Part shown: positions 1-10,719 of the stretch, one piece after another
How the letters are laid out: every line of letters starts with the position of its first letter
How positions within the stretch are numbered: position 1 is the stretch's first letter
Source: Dryocosmus kuriphilus
Lineage: Eukaryota > Arthropoda > Insecta > Hymenoptera > Cynipidae
Length of the DNA: 64,000 bases
Direction: 5' to 3'
Assembly: GCA_038277395.1 (NCBI GenBank)
Contig: CM076196.1
Span: forward strand, 126,911,410-126,975,409
The notes under the pieces: generated by a model
What the model saw: the letters and a program-made list of their open reading frames with translations, nothing else
The model's database searches: none
What the model was told of the DNA's origin: nothing
Translations under genes and position numbers: made by a program

Positions 1-159
1 CTCATCTATCACGTGATTATTGCATATTGTGCGTCACGAGACACGATTGCCTGTTTTTCTTCCTGTAAATATCATGTATTTTGACATCTGATAGCATGAA
101 GATCGTCTATCATTTGATCAGAGCAATTTTCTAATTCGGTATGATAACAACATATGGAG

Positions 160-234
160 TCCCGGTGGCTCAGGTGATAGCGCGTCAGGCTTTCCGACCA
201 AGAGGACTGGGTTCGATCCCTGTGCCGGTACCAA
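160..234 (+). repeat. tRNA-derived SINE head
   Basis: The stretch carries both internal RNA polymerase III promoter boxes of a tRNA: an A-box-like TGGCTCAGGTGATAGCG near 167 and a B box GGTTCGATCCC at 211-221, and it ends in ACCA. Short CCGG complements near both ends resemble an acceptor stem. I could not fold a clean cloverleaf, and the box spacing and the unrelated downstream body suggest a tRNA-derived SINE rather than a working tRNA. The body probably continues to about 510, where no coding signal is visible. A diverged true tRNA gene is the alternative. Confidence 0.6.
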
Positions 235-616
235 TGGAAATTTTTCTATGTACTTTAAGCGGGGTTCTGGTGGTTCGGAACCCACCTTAAACTGTAGATC
301 CCCTCAGAAGAGGTTGGTGACTTCCAGGGAAGAGGCTCCATGTCGAGGAGAAAATTGCTTGAGGCTCACCAGCCGATTTTGAGAGACTCGGAAAAGAGTT
401 GGTGATTTTCAGTGCGAGACAGGCTCCTTTCGAGGGGACTATCGCCCGATGGTCGCTGCTTGATTTCGAGAAAATAAACACACACATACCCTGACATGAC
501 ACACCAGGTCAGTGCACCGAATATGGGCAACATCTAGCTGGAAGATCTTCGAATGCTCCTACAAACCCTACCACACTAGCTTTGCTAGCACCCCATTCGT
601 TTGCACATTCACGCTG

Positions 617-716
617 CAGAAATACATAACTTTTTACAGATACAATTGGTTACAACACAAGATTGCAATTCTATTGTGTTTTAACCAATTGGTTCGATAA
701 ATAGTTATGTATTTCT
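617..716. repeat. 100-base foldback hairpin
   Basis: An imperfect palindrome: the left end reads CAGAAATACATAACT and the right end AGTTATGTATTTCTG, and the inner part pairs CAATTGGTTACAACACAA with TTGTGTTTTAACCAATTG around a short loop. This is the shape of a tiny MITE or solo hairpin. It has no coding capacity. Confidence 0.7.
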
Positions 717-1248
717 GTTTGTCTTTAATACTCAAAATTAAGATCGGCTCTTTTCACTGTGAACGGTTTCCTGAAGTAGCGTGAATTTCAAACGAATGAA
801 CGATTACTCAACAACACCGGTTCACACATCGAGTCATGGATTTTCGGCGTTCCAAGTCTTGCTCCTAATTGGTCAACTTAGTAGCTCTGTAGTTCAAACA
901 CTACGTATTTTTAAACATTTTTTCATAGAAGTTTTCGACTTAGTTTTAGCTCTAGTATTTGTGATTTCAGTTTCCTACACAAGTCAAAAAACCCTGTATG
1001 TAAAACCATCAATTTCAGTGACTTATAACTCTTTTAATATCAATAAACAAAATTTCCTCTAATACATTCTAAATAGGATTTTGCACGCTCTTTTCACTGA
1101 TTATTAAAATTTTTGAAAAAATGAACATTCGATCTGTAAAAGTGAAGTTTAAAAATTGGATTCAAATTTTCTTCGAATTTGAACCATTTATTTTAAATTT
1201 CTTTTTAGGGGTAAAAGAAAGCTGACGTATTTCCCACGAGGAATCTTA

Positions 1249-1405
1249 CGGTGAAAAATTGGTATAATATAATTGTTTGTTCATGAAAATCAAGCTTGAA
1301 CGCTACAGCGTCATGGGGCACTGCGACGTCATGGGGCGCTAGAGTACTTAACCTTTATTTTCATAAACAAACAAGTAACATCTTAACTTTTCACCCCAAT
1401 CTAAG
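1249..1405. repeat. short inverted repeat with TCATGGGGC repeats in the loop
   Basis: The left arm (about 1249-1290, containing TTGTTTGTTCATGAAAAT) is complementary to the right arm (about 1361-1404, ATTTTCATAAACAAACAA). The loop holds two copies of GTCATGGGGC. It is probably a small MITE. Positions 716-1248 show only AT-rich sequence without gene signals. Confidence 0.55.
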
Positions 1406-1442
1406 GGGCTAAGCAGCTAAGATGAAAAAGAATTCAGTTTTT

Positions 1443-2312
1443 TTTTAAGGGCATGTGCCACTGAGCAGAAGACCTACATTACCAACCTCAATTTGAGGAT
1501 TTATCTATTTATTTTTTGAACCACAGAACATTTTTTGTAAATAAAATATCGGACTGAAACTTTGGGAAATGCATGAGAAGACAATAAATTGCATTTGTAT
1601 ACATTATTTGAGTAGGAATTTTGCAAAAAGTTTTTTTCGACGAAATTAAAATTGGAAATTTCTTGGAGCTTCTCCAGAAATATTTTGAATCACGGAACTT
1701 TTTTATACATGATATATTAACCTAAAACTTTCAGAGAAGCAAAAGGGAACAATAAACTACGTTTGTATACGCGATCTAAGTATAAATAATGTAAAATTAT
1801 TTGTAATAACTAAATACATTCCCAGGGATACCGACCGTGCTGTTGAACTCTGTAATCAATGTCTTTTTTTCAGTGGAGCAGTATTGAGGTAAACGACTCC
1901 TCTGTCTTTAAGAAAATCAGGCAAACCTCGTTACAAAACATTATAAAAAACAATTTTTGTACGTATAGTGCAAATGAACAAACTAATATGTAAATTCACG
2001 GCGTCACCTGTCGTCAGTGAAACCGAGGCGTGTCGCGTGTTGCGCGCCATCGCTTTGATATTGGGAGCGGTGTTGATTGGAACTAACTTGCAAAATGCTT
2101 CCTGTTTTAATTTCGTCGAAACAACCTTTTTCAAAATTGCTACTCAAATAATGTATATAAACGCAATTTAATGTCTTCTCATGCATATCTCAAAGTTTCA
2201 GTCCGATATTTTATTTACAAAAAAAGTTCTGTGATTCAAAAAATAAATGAATAAATCCTAAAATTGAGGTTGGTAATGTAGGTCTTCCGCTCAGTGGCAC
2301 ATGCATTTAAGG
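1443..2312. repeat. foldback element with about 200-base arms
   Basis: The left arm (about 1443-1640, with CATGTGCCACTGAGCAGAAG) reappears reversed and complemented at about 2092-2312 (CTTCCGCTCAGTGGCACATG). Between the arms, 1680-1790 is a diverged direct copy of 1515-1615, so the element has both inverted and direct internal repetition. The short open frames across 1931-2186 lie on both strands of the spacer and right arm and show no protein family, so I do not call them genes. This is a non-autonomous foldback or MITE-like element. Confidence 0.65.
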
Positions 2313-2837
2313 TGAAAAGGAAATTTTTTTCAATGTTCGAAATTCGAAAAAAAGTGAAACATTTTTTTACCTTTCCCCTTTGAAGGTCAAATGTTAATTT
2401 TTTCCAAAAATTATTATGATCAATTAAAAGGGCGTGAAAAATTCTGTCAGAAATATAGCGAATCTAATTTTTTATTGTTAATAAAAAAGTTTTAAATCGT
2501 CGAAACAGACTGTATCCTCAAAAAAAAAAAAAACTAATTAAAGCTTATTTTCGGCTTTTAATTCCGTATTTTCTCACCTCTTGTTCTGTAGTAGTTTCTT
2601 TTTTATTTTTCATCAATGCAATGTTACTACCTTAACTATTGTAAATATTTTTTAAATTACTGTATTAGATTTGCTTTCTTTATCGTATTATAGATCGACA
2701 TACTTGCACCGTTTCATCTCGGAAACTGTTGCTCAGAAAAATTTAAAACTTTTAAAGGGGGATCTCTCGAAAGAAGAAAGAAATATTCTGATCGAATGGA
2801 AACTTTACTCCATAAATTGTTGTTTCAAAAATGTCTA

Positions 2838-4190
2838 TTTTTGAGAGTCATTCGTCTCGAATTTTCAATTGTTAATAAAAAAACATCCAGGTCGATTAGT
2901 GTAATAATTTCCACTAAAACTGTTGCAAAATCGATACCTATCATTAATAAAAAAATACATTACTAATAAACTCCATTTCTTCATTGTTTATAACAATTGT
3001 TATAAATAAAAACATTGCATCAAAAGAACTGACTTTCCATATATTTTTTTGTTAATCTATGGTTAAAAATAAAACTTTGTACTATATTGATATTTTATCG
3101 TACGATAAGTCATTATTTACTTGCAGCCTTATAAAAAATCTATTTTTTAATAATTCACGCTCCCCTACAAGCCACGATTTTATTTTGGAGATATTAGCTA
3201 TAATCTTTATTCATAATGTTAGTTTTACCGTACTTAGTATAATTATCTTCGGCTGCATCTTGAATATACGCTCCTTATTGTTTATCACAATTGTTGTGAA
3301 TAAAAACTCTCAATTATCAGAATTGATTAAAAATTTTCTTTTTATTAATCTGTGACAGGAAATAAAACTTTTTACTATCTTGACATTCTATTGTACATCA
3401 CATGTTTCATAAGTGACAGCTCAAACACAACATACTACAACTATTGCAAAGCAAGCTTCAATTGTTATAAACAATAAGGAGCGAGTATTGAAGACGTCAT
3501 CCAAAATAAGTATACTGCGTATGGTAAAAATGACGTTATAAAAAAAGGTTATCGCCAATAGCTCCAAAATTGTGGCTTGTAGGGTAGCGTGGATTAATAA
3601 AAAATATATTGTTCATGTACGCCTGTAAATACATAATAGCTTACGCTCGCGAAAACATCAAGAAAGAGGAAGTTTTATTTCCTGCTTAGATTAATACCAA
3701 ATTTTTAGAAAAATTAATTCTGTTAATTGGGAGTATTTAATTATAAAAATTGTTATTAACAATAAGAAGCGAGTATTTAAGACGCTACTCAAAATAATTA
3801 TACTACGTATAGTAAAACAAACGTTATACAAAAAGGTTATCGCTAATATCTCCAAAATTGTGGCCTGTAGGGGAGCGTGGATTAATAACAAATAGATTGT
3901 TTATAAGGCTGTAAATAAATCATGGCTTATCGTACGAGAAAATATATAGAAAGTAAAAAGTTTTATTTTGAATTATAGATTAACAAAAAAAAATATATCA
4001 AAAATCAATTCTTTTGATGCAGGATTTCTGTTTATAACAATTTTTATAAACAAAGAAGCAATATAGTTTATGAAGAATAAACAATGTTATTATGTTATGC
4101 ATAGATTCTGCAATAGTTTTAGAGAAAATTATTACATTAGACGGTCTGGATGTTTTTTATTAATAATTGAAAATTCGAGACGATTGGCTG
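2838..4190. repeat. foldback element, about 1.35 kb, with three internal subunit copies
   Basis: The left end near 2845 (CGTCTCGAATTTTCAATT, then the ACATCCAG block) matches the reverse complement of the right end at about 4145-4187. Inside, a unit containing the sequence around CACGCTCCCCTAC occurs once forward (about 3140-3400) and twice reversed (about 3470-3690 and 3715-3960). The arms are therefore unequal and have partly re-duplicated. No coding gene is visible; short frames here are repeat shadows. Confidence 0.65.
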
Positions 4191-4846
4191 TTAAACATAG
4201 GTGACGTGCGCCGAAGAAAGGGGGTTCACTCTAAAAAAATAGAAATCGAGGTTTTTACACGTTTTGGTAGTTTTTGAGTTGCTCCTTTTAATGAAACCAT
4301 CGAAAAAAAATTTCCGAGCGTTATTATTGCTAATAATTGAGTTTTTAGGTACCCGAGAGATCGGGCTTCGCTCGAGAGCTCGAGATCCTGTGAAACATCT
4401 ACCACCACTCGCCACTACATCTCCGAGTTTCATACCCGAGGCTATAACCCGTCCGTGAGCCGCGTCTACGACCTATCTCTTTCCTCGTCTCTCGTTCGTT
4501 TTTCCATAGCCAAAATAGGCAAAGGATGCCAACCAGTAATTCATTAAATTTAATTTCGCTTTTTAATTGCATACTAATTCTTGGAAAAGTCGCATCCTTC
4601 ATACGCGAGTACCGCTGAGAGTACAGGCGAACGTTAAGAGCCTCACGGTGCAATCACAAAGGGCGTCGCGTGTTTTCTTACATAATGGATATTTCCGTCA
4701 ATTTTTAATGAATCGATCTAAAAAATTTCCAAAAATCTTTCATTACTAGTAAGGAACAAATGTCTCACTGGAAGTTATTTCAACTCTGAAGTTCCCTCGA
4801 TACTTTTTCTTCGATGAAACAAAAAAAACGTGCTTAAGGCGATGCA
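4191..4846. other. gene-free spacer
   Basis: A locally GC-richer stretch (about 4340-4660) with short self-complementary bits such as CGAGAGCTCG. Overlapping short frames exist on both strands, but none shows a recognisable family, so I call no gene. Confidence 0.4.
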
Positions 4847-5384
4847 ACGTAAGTAGTTGAGCTAGGACAGTTCTGCGGCAGCACGACAAGCTTCGCGCTG
4901 TCGCCGACAGATGGCGCCACTACTCCCTCAGTGGTACATGTCCGTGCTAAGTTATCGACGGTCGGCGTTACCCTGAGTCGGTAAGGTAGGGTTCCACAAC
5001 AACGAACTTCTTTTTTCGCCGATAGATGGCACCAATGTCCGTTATAGACAGTCGTTATTACCCTGTATCGGTGAAGTAGGAATGTTGAGGTAGGTATTTA
5101 CCATATGTAACATCACTACAAGCTTTGCGTGATCGCCGCATCTCTTATTATTATTATTAAGGTTATGTATTGGAATTTACTTCTCGAAAATTCTCTCTCT
5201 CTTTCACTCTCCATCGGATCGTATACTAAAATATAAGAGCATAAATTCAATGGGATGCAGGTTTGAACATGCTCTCCCCCTCTCTTTCTCCAACAATGAC
5301 CTCATTATGGGTGTGAGAAGGGACGGAGGGGCAAAGGGGGAGTCTCATCACATTACGCAAGATGGTGTAATAATTTAAAATTTC

Positions 5385-5650
5385 AAAATAATCAGATCTT
5401 GAAAAACAAAGTTTTGCTCAAGAAATGCAATCACTTTTGCCTCTTGTAAAATTCCGTACGATTAATAGTTCCTGAATCAAAACTCAAAAATATCAAAATA
5501 ATCGGATGTTGAAAAACAACAATTATGCACAAGAAATGCAATCACTTTTGCCTCTTGTAAAATTCCGTACCCCTGAATCAAAACTCGAAAGTCTCAAAAT
5601 AATCAGAAATTGAAAAACAATGCTGAAGAAAAATCAATCACTTTTCCCTG
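5385..5650. repeat. three tandem units of about 110-120 bases in the left arm
   Basis: A unit containing AAGAAATGCAATCACTTTTG and CTCTTGTAAAATTCCGTAC, followed by AAAATAATC and GAAAAACAA, occurs about three times in a row, the last copy shortened. The mirrored place in the right arm (about 14780-14940) has fewer units. Copy-number change after arm duplication is the simplest reading. Confidence 0.6.
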
Positions 5651-6241
5651 TAGCGTAAGTCAGAATACATTCTTTATTACTATTAAGGTTATGTATTTGA
5701 ATTTATTTCCCGAATATTCTATCTCTCTCACTCTCCATCGGCTTCCTCTCACCGGCTTCCGCTTTCCCTCCCACCCGCCCTTTTCCCAACAACGCAGCAT
5801 CTCTCGACAGGTTTCGACAAGCATAAGCCTCTTGGAACACGCATAATGATGCAATTTATCGACACGCATAGATTACACACACACTTCTTCATATAAATAC
5901 ATATACGATGCCGCACAAGCAAATACATTTACCCAGCTTCGCTCGATTTCACTCACATGCAATTTTTCCACACGCATAGATTATAAAGGTAAATTTAATA
6001 AAATAGTTACCTGTAATTTAACGATAAAAAGAGTTAACAATATTGGAAATTTCTACCCATCGATGTTCCAAAGTCCCTCGATGTTATTATGGAAAGAAAT
6101 TCAACCCGTCGATGTGTTGGATATCCATCGTTGAGAAACGAATAATGAAAATTAAAGCGAACTGAATTTAACTTATCTACAAACTAAAATTAAGAAATAC
6201 GTACACAGAGAATTTATCAGTAAATGTTATAATTTATTTAC

Positions 6242-6454
6242 TCAATCAACATACTGAAATTCGAACATGTTGTATTTACCACCAAAGTAGTAAAAGGAAA
6301 GTTTTTTCTTCTGGACAGCAATTTCCAGTCTCCCAAATGCTTCCATGTATTGTGGATCTTCAAAGATTTTGTTTATTTGCTTCGGTAAGTATACCGACAT
6401 CCCGTTGTCCAACTCGGTCATGACTTTTGTTCCATATTTCGTTTGAACTTTCAT
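6242..6454 (-). CDS. small uncharacterised protein, 70 aa (left-arm copy)
   Basis: An ATG-started frame of 70 codons with a mirrored counterpart at 13843-14025. Shared parts include the N terminus MKVQ-KYGTK, a VYLP segment near residue 22, INKIFEDPQYME in the middle and EIAVQKKKLSF near the end. Conservation of the reading frame between diverged arms argues that it was once a real coding sequence. The KYGTK...LP layout reminds me of short multicopy proteins found near arthropod mobile elements, but I cannot assign a family or function. It follows the repeated block at 6460-7060. Confidence 0.45.
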   Translation of the reverse strand: MKVQTKYGTKVMTELDNGMSVYLPKQINKIFEDPQYMEAFGRLEIAVQKKKLSFYYFGGKYNMFEFQYVD

Positions 6455-6459
6455 GATTT

Positions 6460-7060
6460 ATATTCTAAAGAAGTTTTCAAAGTAAGGAGGGTTGTCAAGC
6501 TGCAGGCAATAATCAGTAACTTAGGAATGAATCGATGTCGGTATGTGTCTGAATTCAACCAAGTAAGGCGGGTTGCTGAGATACAGGCTTCATGAACCGG
6601 TTTCTGTTTCAAGCTAAATGATTGTAAAACCACAGTTTGGCAGAAGGGTTCTGTTCTAGGTTGAATGTCTGTAAAATTAGTCAATATTCGACAAGACATG
6701 GTGGCTTGTGTCCGTGCTAAAATGAAATTCAGTCAGTAATCACTTACGGCGAGTTGTTGAGATATAGGTTTCAGGGGCAAGGTTTTGTTCCAAGCTAAAT
6801 GTCTGTAAAACCACAGTTCGGCGGAAGGGTTCTGTTTCAGTTTAAATGTCTGCAATTTAATCAGTAATCGAAAGTCGATGATGGTCCGTGTCAGTGCCGA
6901 ATGTCTGTAAAATTAATCAGTAACCAATAGGTGACGGTGATTCATGTTCGCGCTAAATATCTGTAAAAGCAGTCATTTACAAGCAGGCAATGACGATGGT
7001 TCGTGTCTGTGCTAGAATGTCATTCAATCAGTAACTAAGTACTGCGGGTAGCTGAAATTG
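6460..7060. repeat. degenerate tandem array, units of about 60-130 bases
   Basis: The phrase ATGTCTGTAAAA recurs several times, each followed by variants of TCAGTAA and of GGTTCTGTT or TTCGTGTC. The mirrored array lies at about 13310-13840 in the right arm. An 82-codon frame at 6451-6699 and a 120-codon frame at 13484-13846 simply read through these units; their repetitive sequence makes true coding doubtful. Confidence 0.55.
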
Positions 7061-9308
7061 GACTTCTGTAACGACTTGGGGTATTTATGATATACATAGG
7101 ACCTTCTATAACTTTAAGATAAGGAGGGAGATATATTAATAAACAAAGATAGTACGTACATTAGTTGAGGATATATACAGAAAATTCTATAGGTAGCAAC
7201 CCAAAATAATAATAATAATAATCCCAAGTCATATAAAACACTGCAATATCAGAATGCATTTTATTGAAGGTTTTATAATTTGTAGCTCCACTTTAAATCA
7301 GTGCGTTTATCTCTTATATTAAATACGTAATATAGTATCAGCATTCTCGAAGCTTGAGATAAAAGGTGACATACATTTTATTAACAGGTTTCACACTCGC
7401 TCTTCTTTAAACGCATCTCTCTCTCTCTTATTTTTAGAAATAGCAATTTATCTATTATGATTTGAAGAGTTATCATAAAAAAATTATAAAAAGAAGTCTC
7501 TCTGTTCTTCTTAGGTTGCAGCTATGTTGTCTAAAAAATATTTTACTTAATTGTTGAAAAATCATAAGTTCAATAATGAAAGTAAGACTTACGTTTTTCC
7601 AAGCTTTTTCAAAATATTTCATCATATCTCCCAAAATGCTATAACGTCATTTGAGAGATCATTAATACTATACTTAAACAATAAATTCTAAGTTTTACAG
7701 AAATCTTGCAAGCTTAATAATGTGATTCTTGGGAAAAGGGTTCATGTCCATGCTAAATAGAAAATAATCAGAAAAGCAATTTTACAGCTCAGAATATGCA
7801 AAAAAATAATTTAAAGTCATTTCTGTTTATTTGCGAGATCTCCCACAATGTGATTTTAGACATTAAAATAAGTGTATCATGTTTAACCTACTCTTGATGT
7901 CCCACAAAATATGACGTCAGCTTCCTGTCAACAAATATCAAAGAAAAATTCACTTAGGAGTTAGTTAATGAAAAAGCAAAGACATGACTGAAGACGAGTG
8001 ACGCATACTTACGGAATATATAAACATTTAATTTGTTGATAAAGTCAAAGACCTATGAATGTAAGTCTTACGTTTTACGAAATTCTCCGAAAAATGTTAC
8101 AACATATCCCCTAAAATGCTATAACATAGACTTAAAGTGTTTTAAGTAATGCGTTTGTCAGTAATAATCTAAGAGTGAACCTATTTTACAAATCTGAATT
8201 ATTTATCCAACTATTACGAGAACCATCAAATCCTAACCTATTTACAAACGGTTTATTTCCCAGCTTTTATTATTTTTTTCCTAGAGATAAATGTCGAAAT
8301 GTTTGACTTTTGAAAGTGCTTCTAAGTAACTGATTCAATATTTCTTTTCTGATTTTAATATAAATAACTCTGTCGTCCAATCTGGATGCATGAAGTTTCT
8401 CAAAACTTTTTTATATTTACTGAGGAGGAAGAGGAGGTTGTAGGTAAATAAAATACTCAAAATTTGCATTCAGTGATGACAAGACTTAGACCATCAATTA
8501 TGGAAAACTCTAAAACTAAAATGAGTCTCTTACATCTTTTCTTTTATAATAACCAAAATGAGTTCGGTTAAAAGAAAGTAAGATGAATTATATATCATAA
8601 ACAAGTACTTATAATGTTTAAAAATAACACATTGTATTTAACTTATTGAAGGAACTATATATTATTGATTAATAGGAAGACATTGCACGTTTAGTACCAT
8701 GCTGGGTCTATTTTATTAGTTTTTATAAATTAACGAGATAAAACTTACAATCACATATATTACATGTATTAATTCTACTATTGGAAATAATAAACTAGCT
8801 TTCAAGCTGCTAAAGAATCATCTAATACAAATCTTATTTAATAACACCAGCCTCTGTTGTTACATTAAAATTGAAATTATTTCAATGCGTTATTTCTGTT
8901 TCAGGTATGAGTAACCGCAATCAATGTACCAAATAAATCATATACATAAATTTTATAATCCACTGTAAGAAACTATGAAATAGTCTTTAACACAACAGAG
9001 TAATATGCTAAAAATCCAATTCATTTAACTGAAACTTTGCAATAATAACATGAATAGTGAAGTATTGAAGATATTAAAGTCAATCATTGTCAATAAAAAA
9101 ATATTTTTCTTATGTCAGCATTAAACCTTGGTTAAAATAAATCAAGGTCAAGGGATAAAAAGGCAGACTAGATGAATAATGAATAGATTTGTACTATTGA
9201 TTCCTATGCTAATTAGCAAAATGTTTGATTTCTTGTATATAAGTATAAAGATTTCTTTTAGTGATATTAAAACTGAAATTAACCTCATTTAACTACTAAA
9301 ATATGTTA
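7061..9308. other. AT-rich, gene-poor part of left arm
   Basis: No long frame on either strand. Microsatellite traces occur, for example ATA trinucleotides near 7208 and CTCTCT near 7418. A purine-rich GAGGAGGAAGAGGAGG block near 8420 resembles the one at 9310. The whole stretch has its reversed counterpart in 11130-13310, so the arms are still alignable here although nothing codes. Confidence 0.5.
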
Positions 9309-9309
9309 G

Positions 9310-9540
9310 GAAGAGGAGAAGGAGGAGGAGGAGGAGGTGGTGGTTTCGGAGAGGGTTGAGGAGGATCATTATGTAGTTGAAACAAGGAGTTACGGAGAAA
9401 TGTTGATTTCAATTACTACACACCATAAATCATATGTTAGAAGCATCAAAGTATGTGATGAGCATCTCCTGCATTTAAAAAATAATATTAATTCAGGTGA
9501 GTGGAATGAAGAAGAAATACACATACATTTTGAAAATTAG
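9310..9540 (+). CDS. glutamate-rich small protein or exon (left-arm copy)
   Basis: An open frame begins right after TTAG (a plausible 3' splice site ending at 9309) and runs to TAG at 9540. It starts with a run of Glu and Lys codons from a GAGGAG repeat, then a non-repetitive part with ISITTHHKSYV and HLLHLKNNINSG. There is no upstream ATG in frame, so it is either an exon or a pseudogene. The mirrored copy on the minus strand at about 10918-11130 keeps most residues, but its Trp codon before the NEEEIH part is a stop. The function is unknown. Confidence 0.35.
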   Translation, partial: EEEKEEEEEVVVSERVEEDHYVVETRSYGEMLISITTHHKSYVRSIKVCDEHLLHLKNNINSGEWNEEEIHIHFEN

Positions 9541-9723
9541 ATTTATTTAATTTGTTGTAATATAGTAAATTTAAAGAACTACATATAACATTTTACATGT
9601 GATTCTTAAGTTATAAGTACAGGAAATGTTCGAGCAAATAATTCAAATGTTAATTCAACTATTAGAAATATTGAACCAGCAGTTGTTAAAGTTTTTACAT
9701 CAATTAATAAGAATATTGTCATT

Positions 9724-10135
9724 CAATAATGCCAGCCTCTCTTAATTCATTAATGATTGCAATTATTTCAAGCGACTTATTTCTGCTTCCAGTTGATTGG
9801 GATTGTAAAAAAGTGAGCACATTCGATCTACCAGTTCATTCGGATCTTCCCAGTAATCTGAAAATTTTGTCTCCATTTCATATTCAGAGGAAAATTCACT
9901 CTCAGCGTCATCTTCATCACCGGCATCCTCATCTTCATTATTGTTACCATCATCATCAACATCATTATTGATTGTCATGAATGTTGAATGATCATGTTGA
10001 TCAAATTCTTCTTTTTCATCATCATGTTCTGATTGTAATTTTCGCTTTTTCACTTGTGACTTCAATTCAGCTTTAACCTTCTGAGTAATGCTCACAAGTT
10101 TCGTTAATGGAGTCTTTCTATTCTGTTTGTTGCTG
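9724..10135 (-). pseudogene. acidic protein, left-arm copy
   Basis: Minus-strand frame mirroring 10224-10719. It shares the VSITQKVKAELKSQVKKRK segment, the Asp/Glu/Asn-rich middle and the FSDYWEDPNELVDRMCS motif. It lacks about 28 codons that the right-arm copy has after KQNRK. A frameshift near 9800 diverts the C-terminal tail, so that LFYNPNQLEAEIS replaces the LLQSQSTGSRN path. The open frame extends past the arm boundary into the spacer, where an ATC repeat is read as a poly-Asp run; I regard that part as non-coding. This copy is probably inactive. Confidence 0.5.
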
Positions 10136-10223
10136 TTTTGTATTGTTATCATAGCTTCAGACACCTTTGCAATTTTTCGAAAGTCTCTCTTATCATCATC
10201 ATCATCATCATCATTATACACAG

Positions 10224-10719
10224 CAACAAACAGAATAGAAAGACTAATGACGCAATTCATCGAAAGCAGAAAAATTTGAAACCTAATGAGGATCGAGATA
10301 TTGAAGAAGAAGTCGAACTATATTCTACTCTATTGACGAAACCTGTGAGCATTACTCAGAAGGTTAAAGCTGAATTGAAGTCACAAGTGAAGAAGCGAAA
10401 ATTAGAATCAGAACATGATGATGAGAAAGAAGAATTTGATCAACATGATAATTCAACATTCGTGACAATCAATAATGATGCTGATGATGATGGTAACAAT
10501 AATGAAGATGAGGATGCCGGTGATGAAGATGACGCTGAAAGTGAATTTTCCTCTGAATATGAAATGGAGACAAAATTTTCAGATTACTGGGAAGATCCGA
10601 ATGAATTGGTAGATCGAATGTGCTCACTTTTACAATCCCAATCAACTGGAAGCAGAAATAAGTCGCTTGAAATAATTGCAATCATTAATGAATTAAGAGA
10701 GGCTGGCATTATTGAATGA
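10224..10719 (+). CDS. acidic uncharacterised protein (right-arm copy)
   Basis: An open frame of about 165 codons begins at a good 3' splice site (TATACACAG ending at 10223) and stops at 10719. No ATG lies near the beginning, so it is best read as a last exon. In order: a basic-acidic N part, a Lys/Arg-rich stretch (KKRK), an Asp/Glu/Asn-rich low-complexity centre, then an ordered C terminus with DYWEDPNELVDRMCSLL and a final amphipathic helix ending in NELREAGIIE. That C-terminal pattern suggests a conserved oligomerisation or binding motif. I do not recognise the family. The left-arm mirror copy is shorter and frameshifted. Confidence 0.5.

Noticed and set aside
1931..2186. Overlapping 60-67-codon frames on both strands.
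   Set aside because: They lie in the spacer and right arm of a foldback repeat and on both strands of the same bases; no family resemblance.
10136..10260. Poly-Asp start of the minus-strand acidic frame (ATC/GAT repeat).
   Set aside because: It lies in the spacer of the palindrome, is not mirrored, and is a simple trinucleotide repeat; the coding part starts at the arm boundary.
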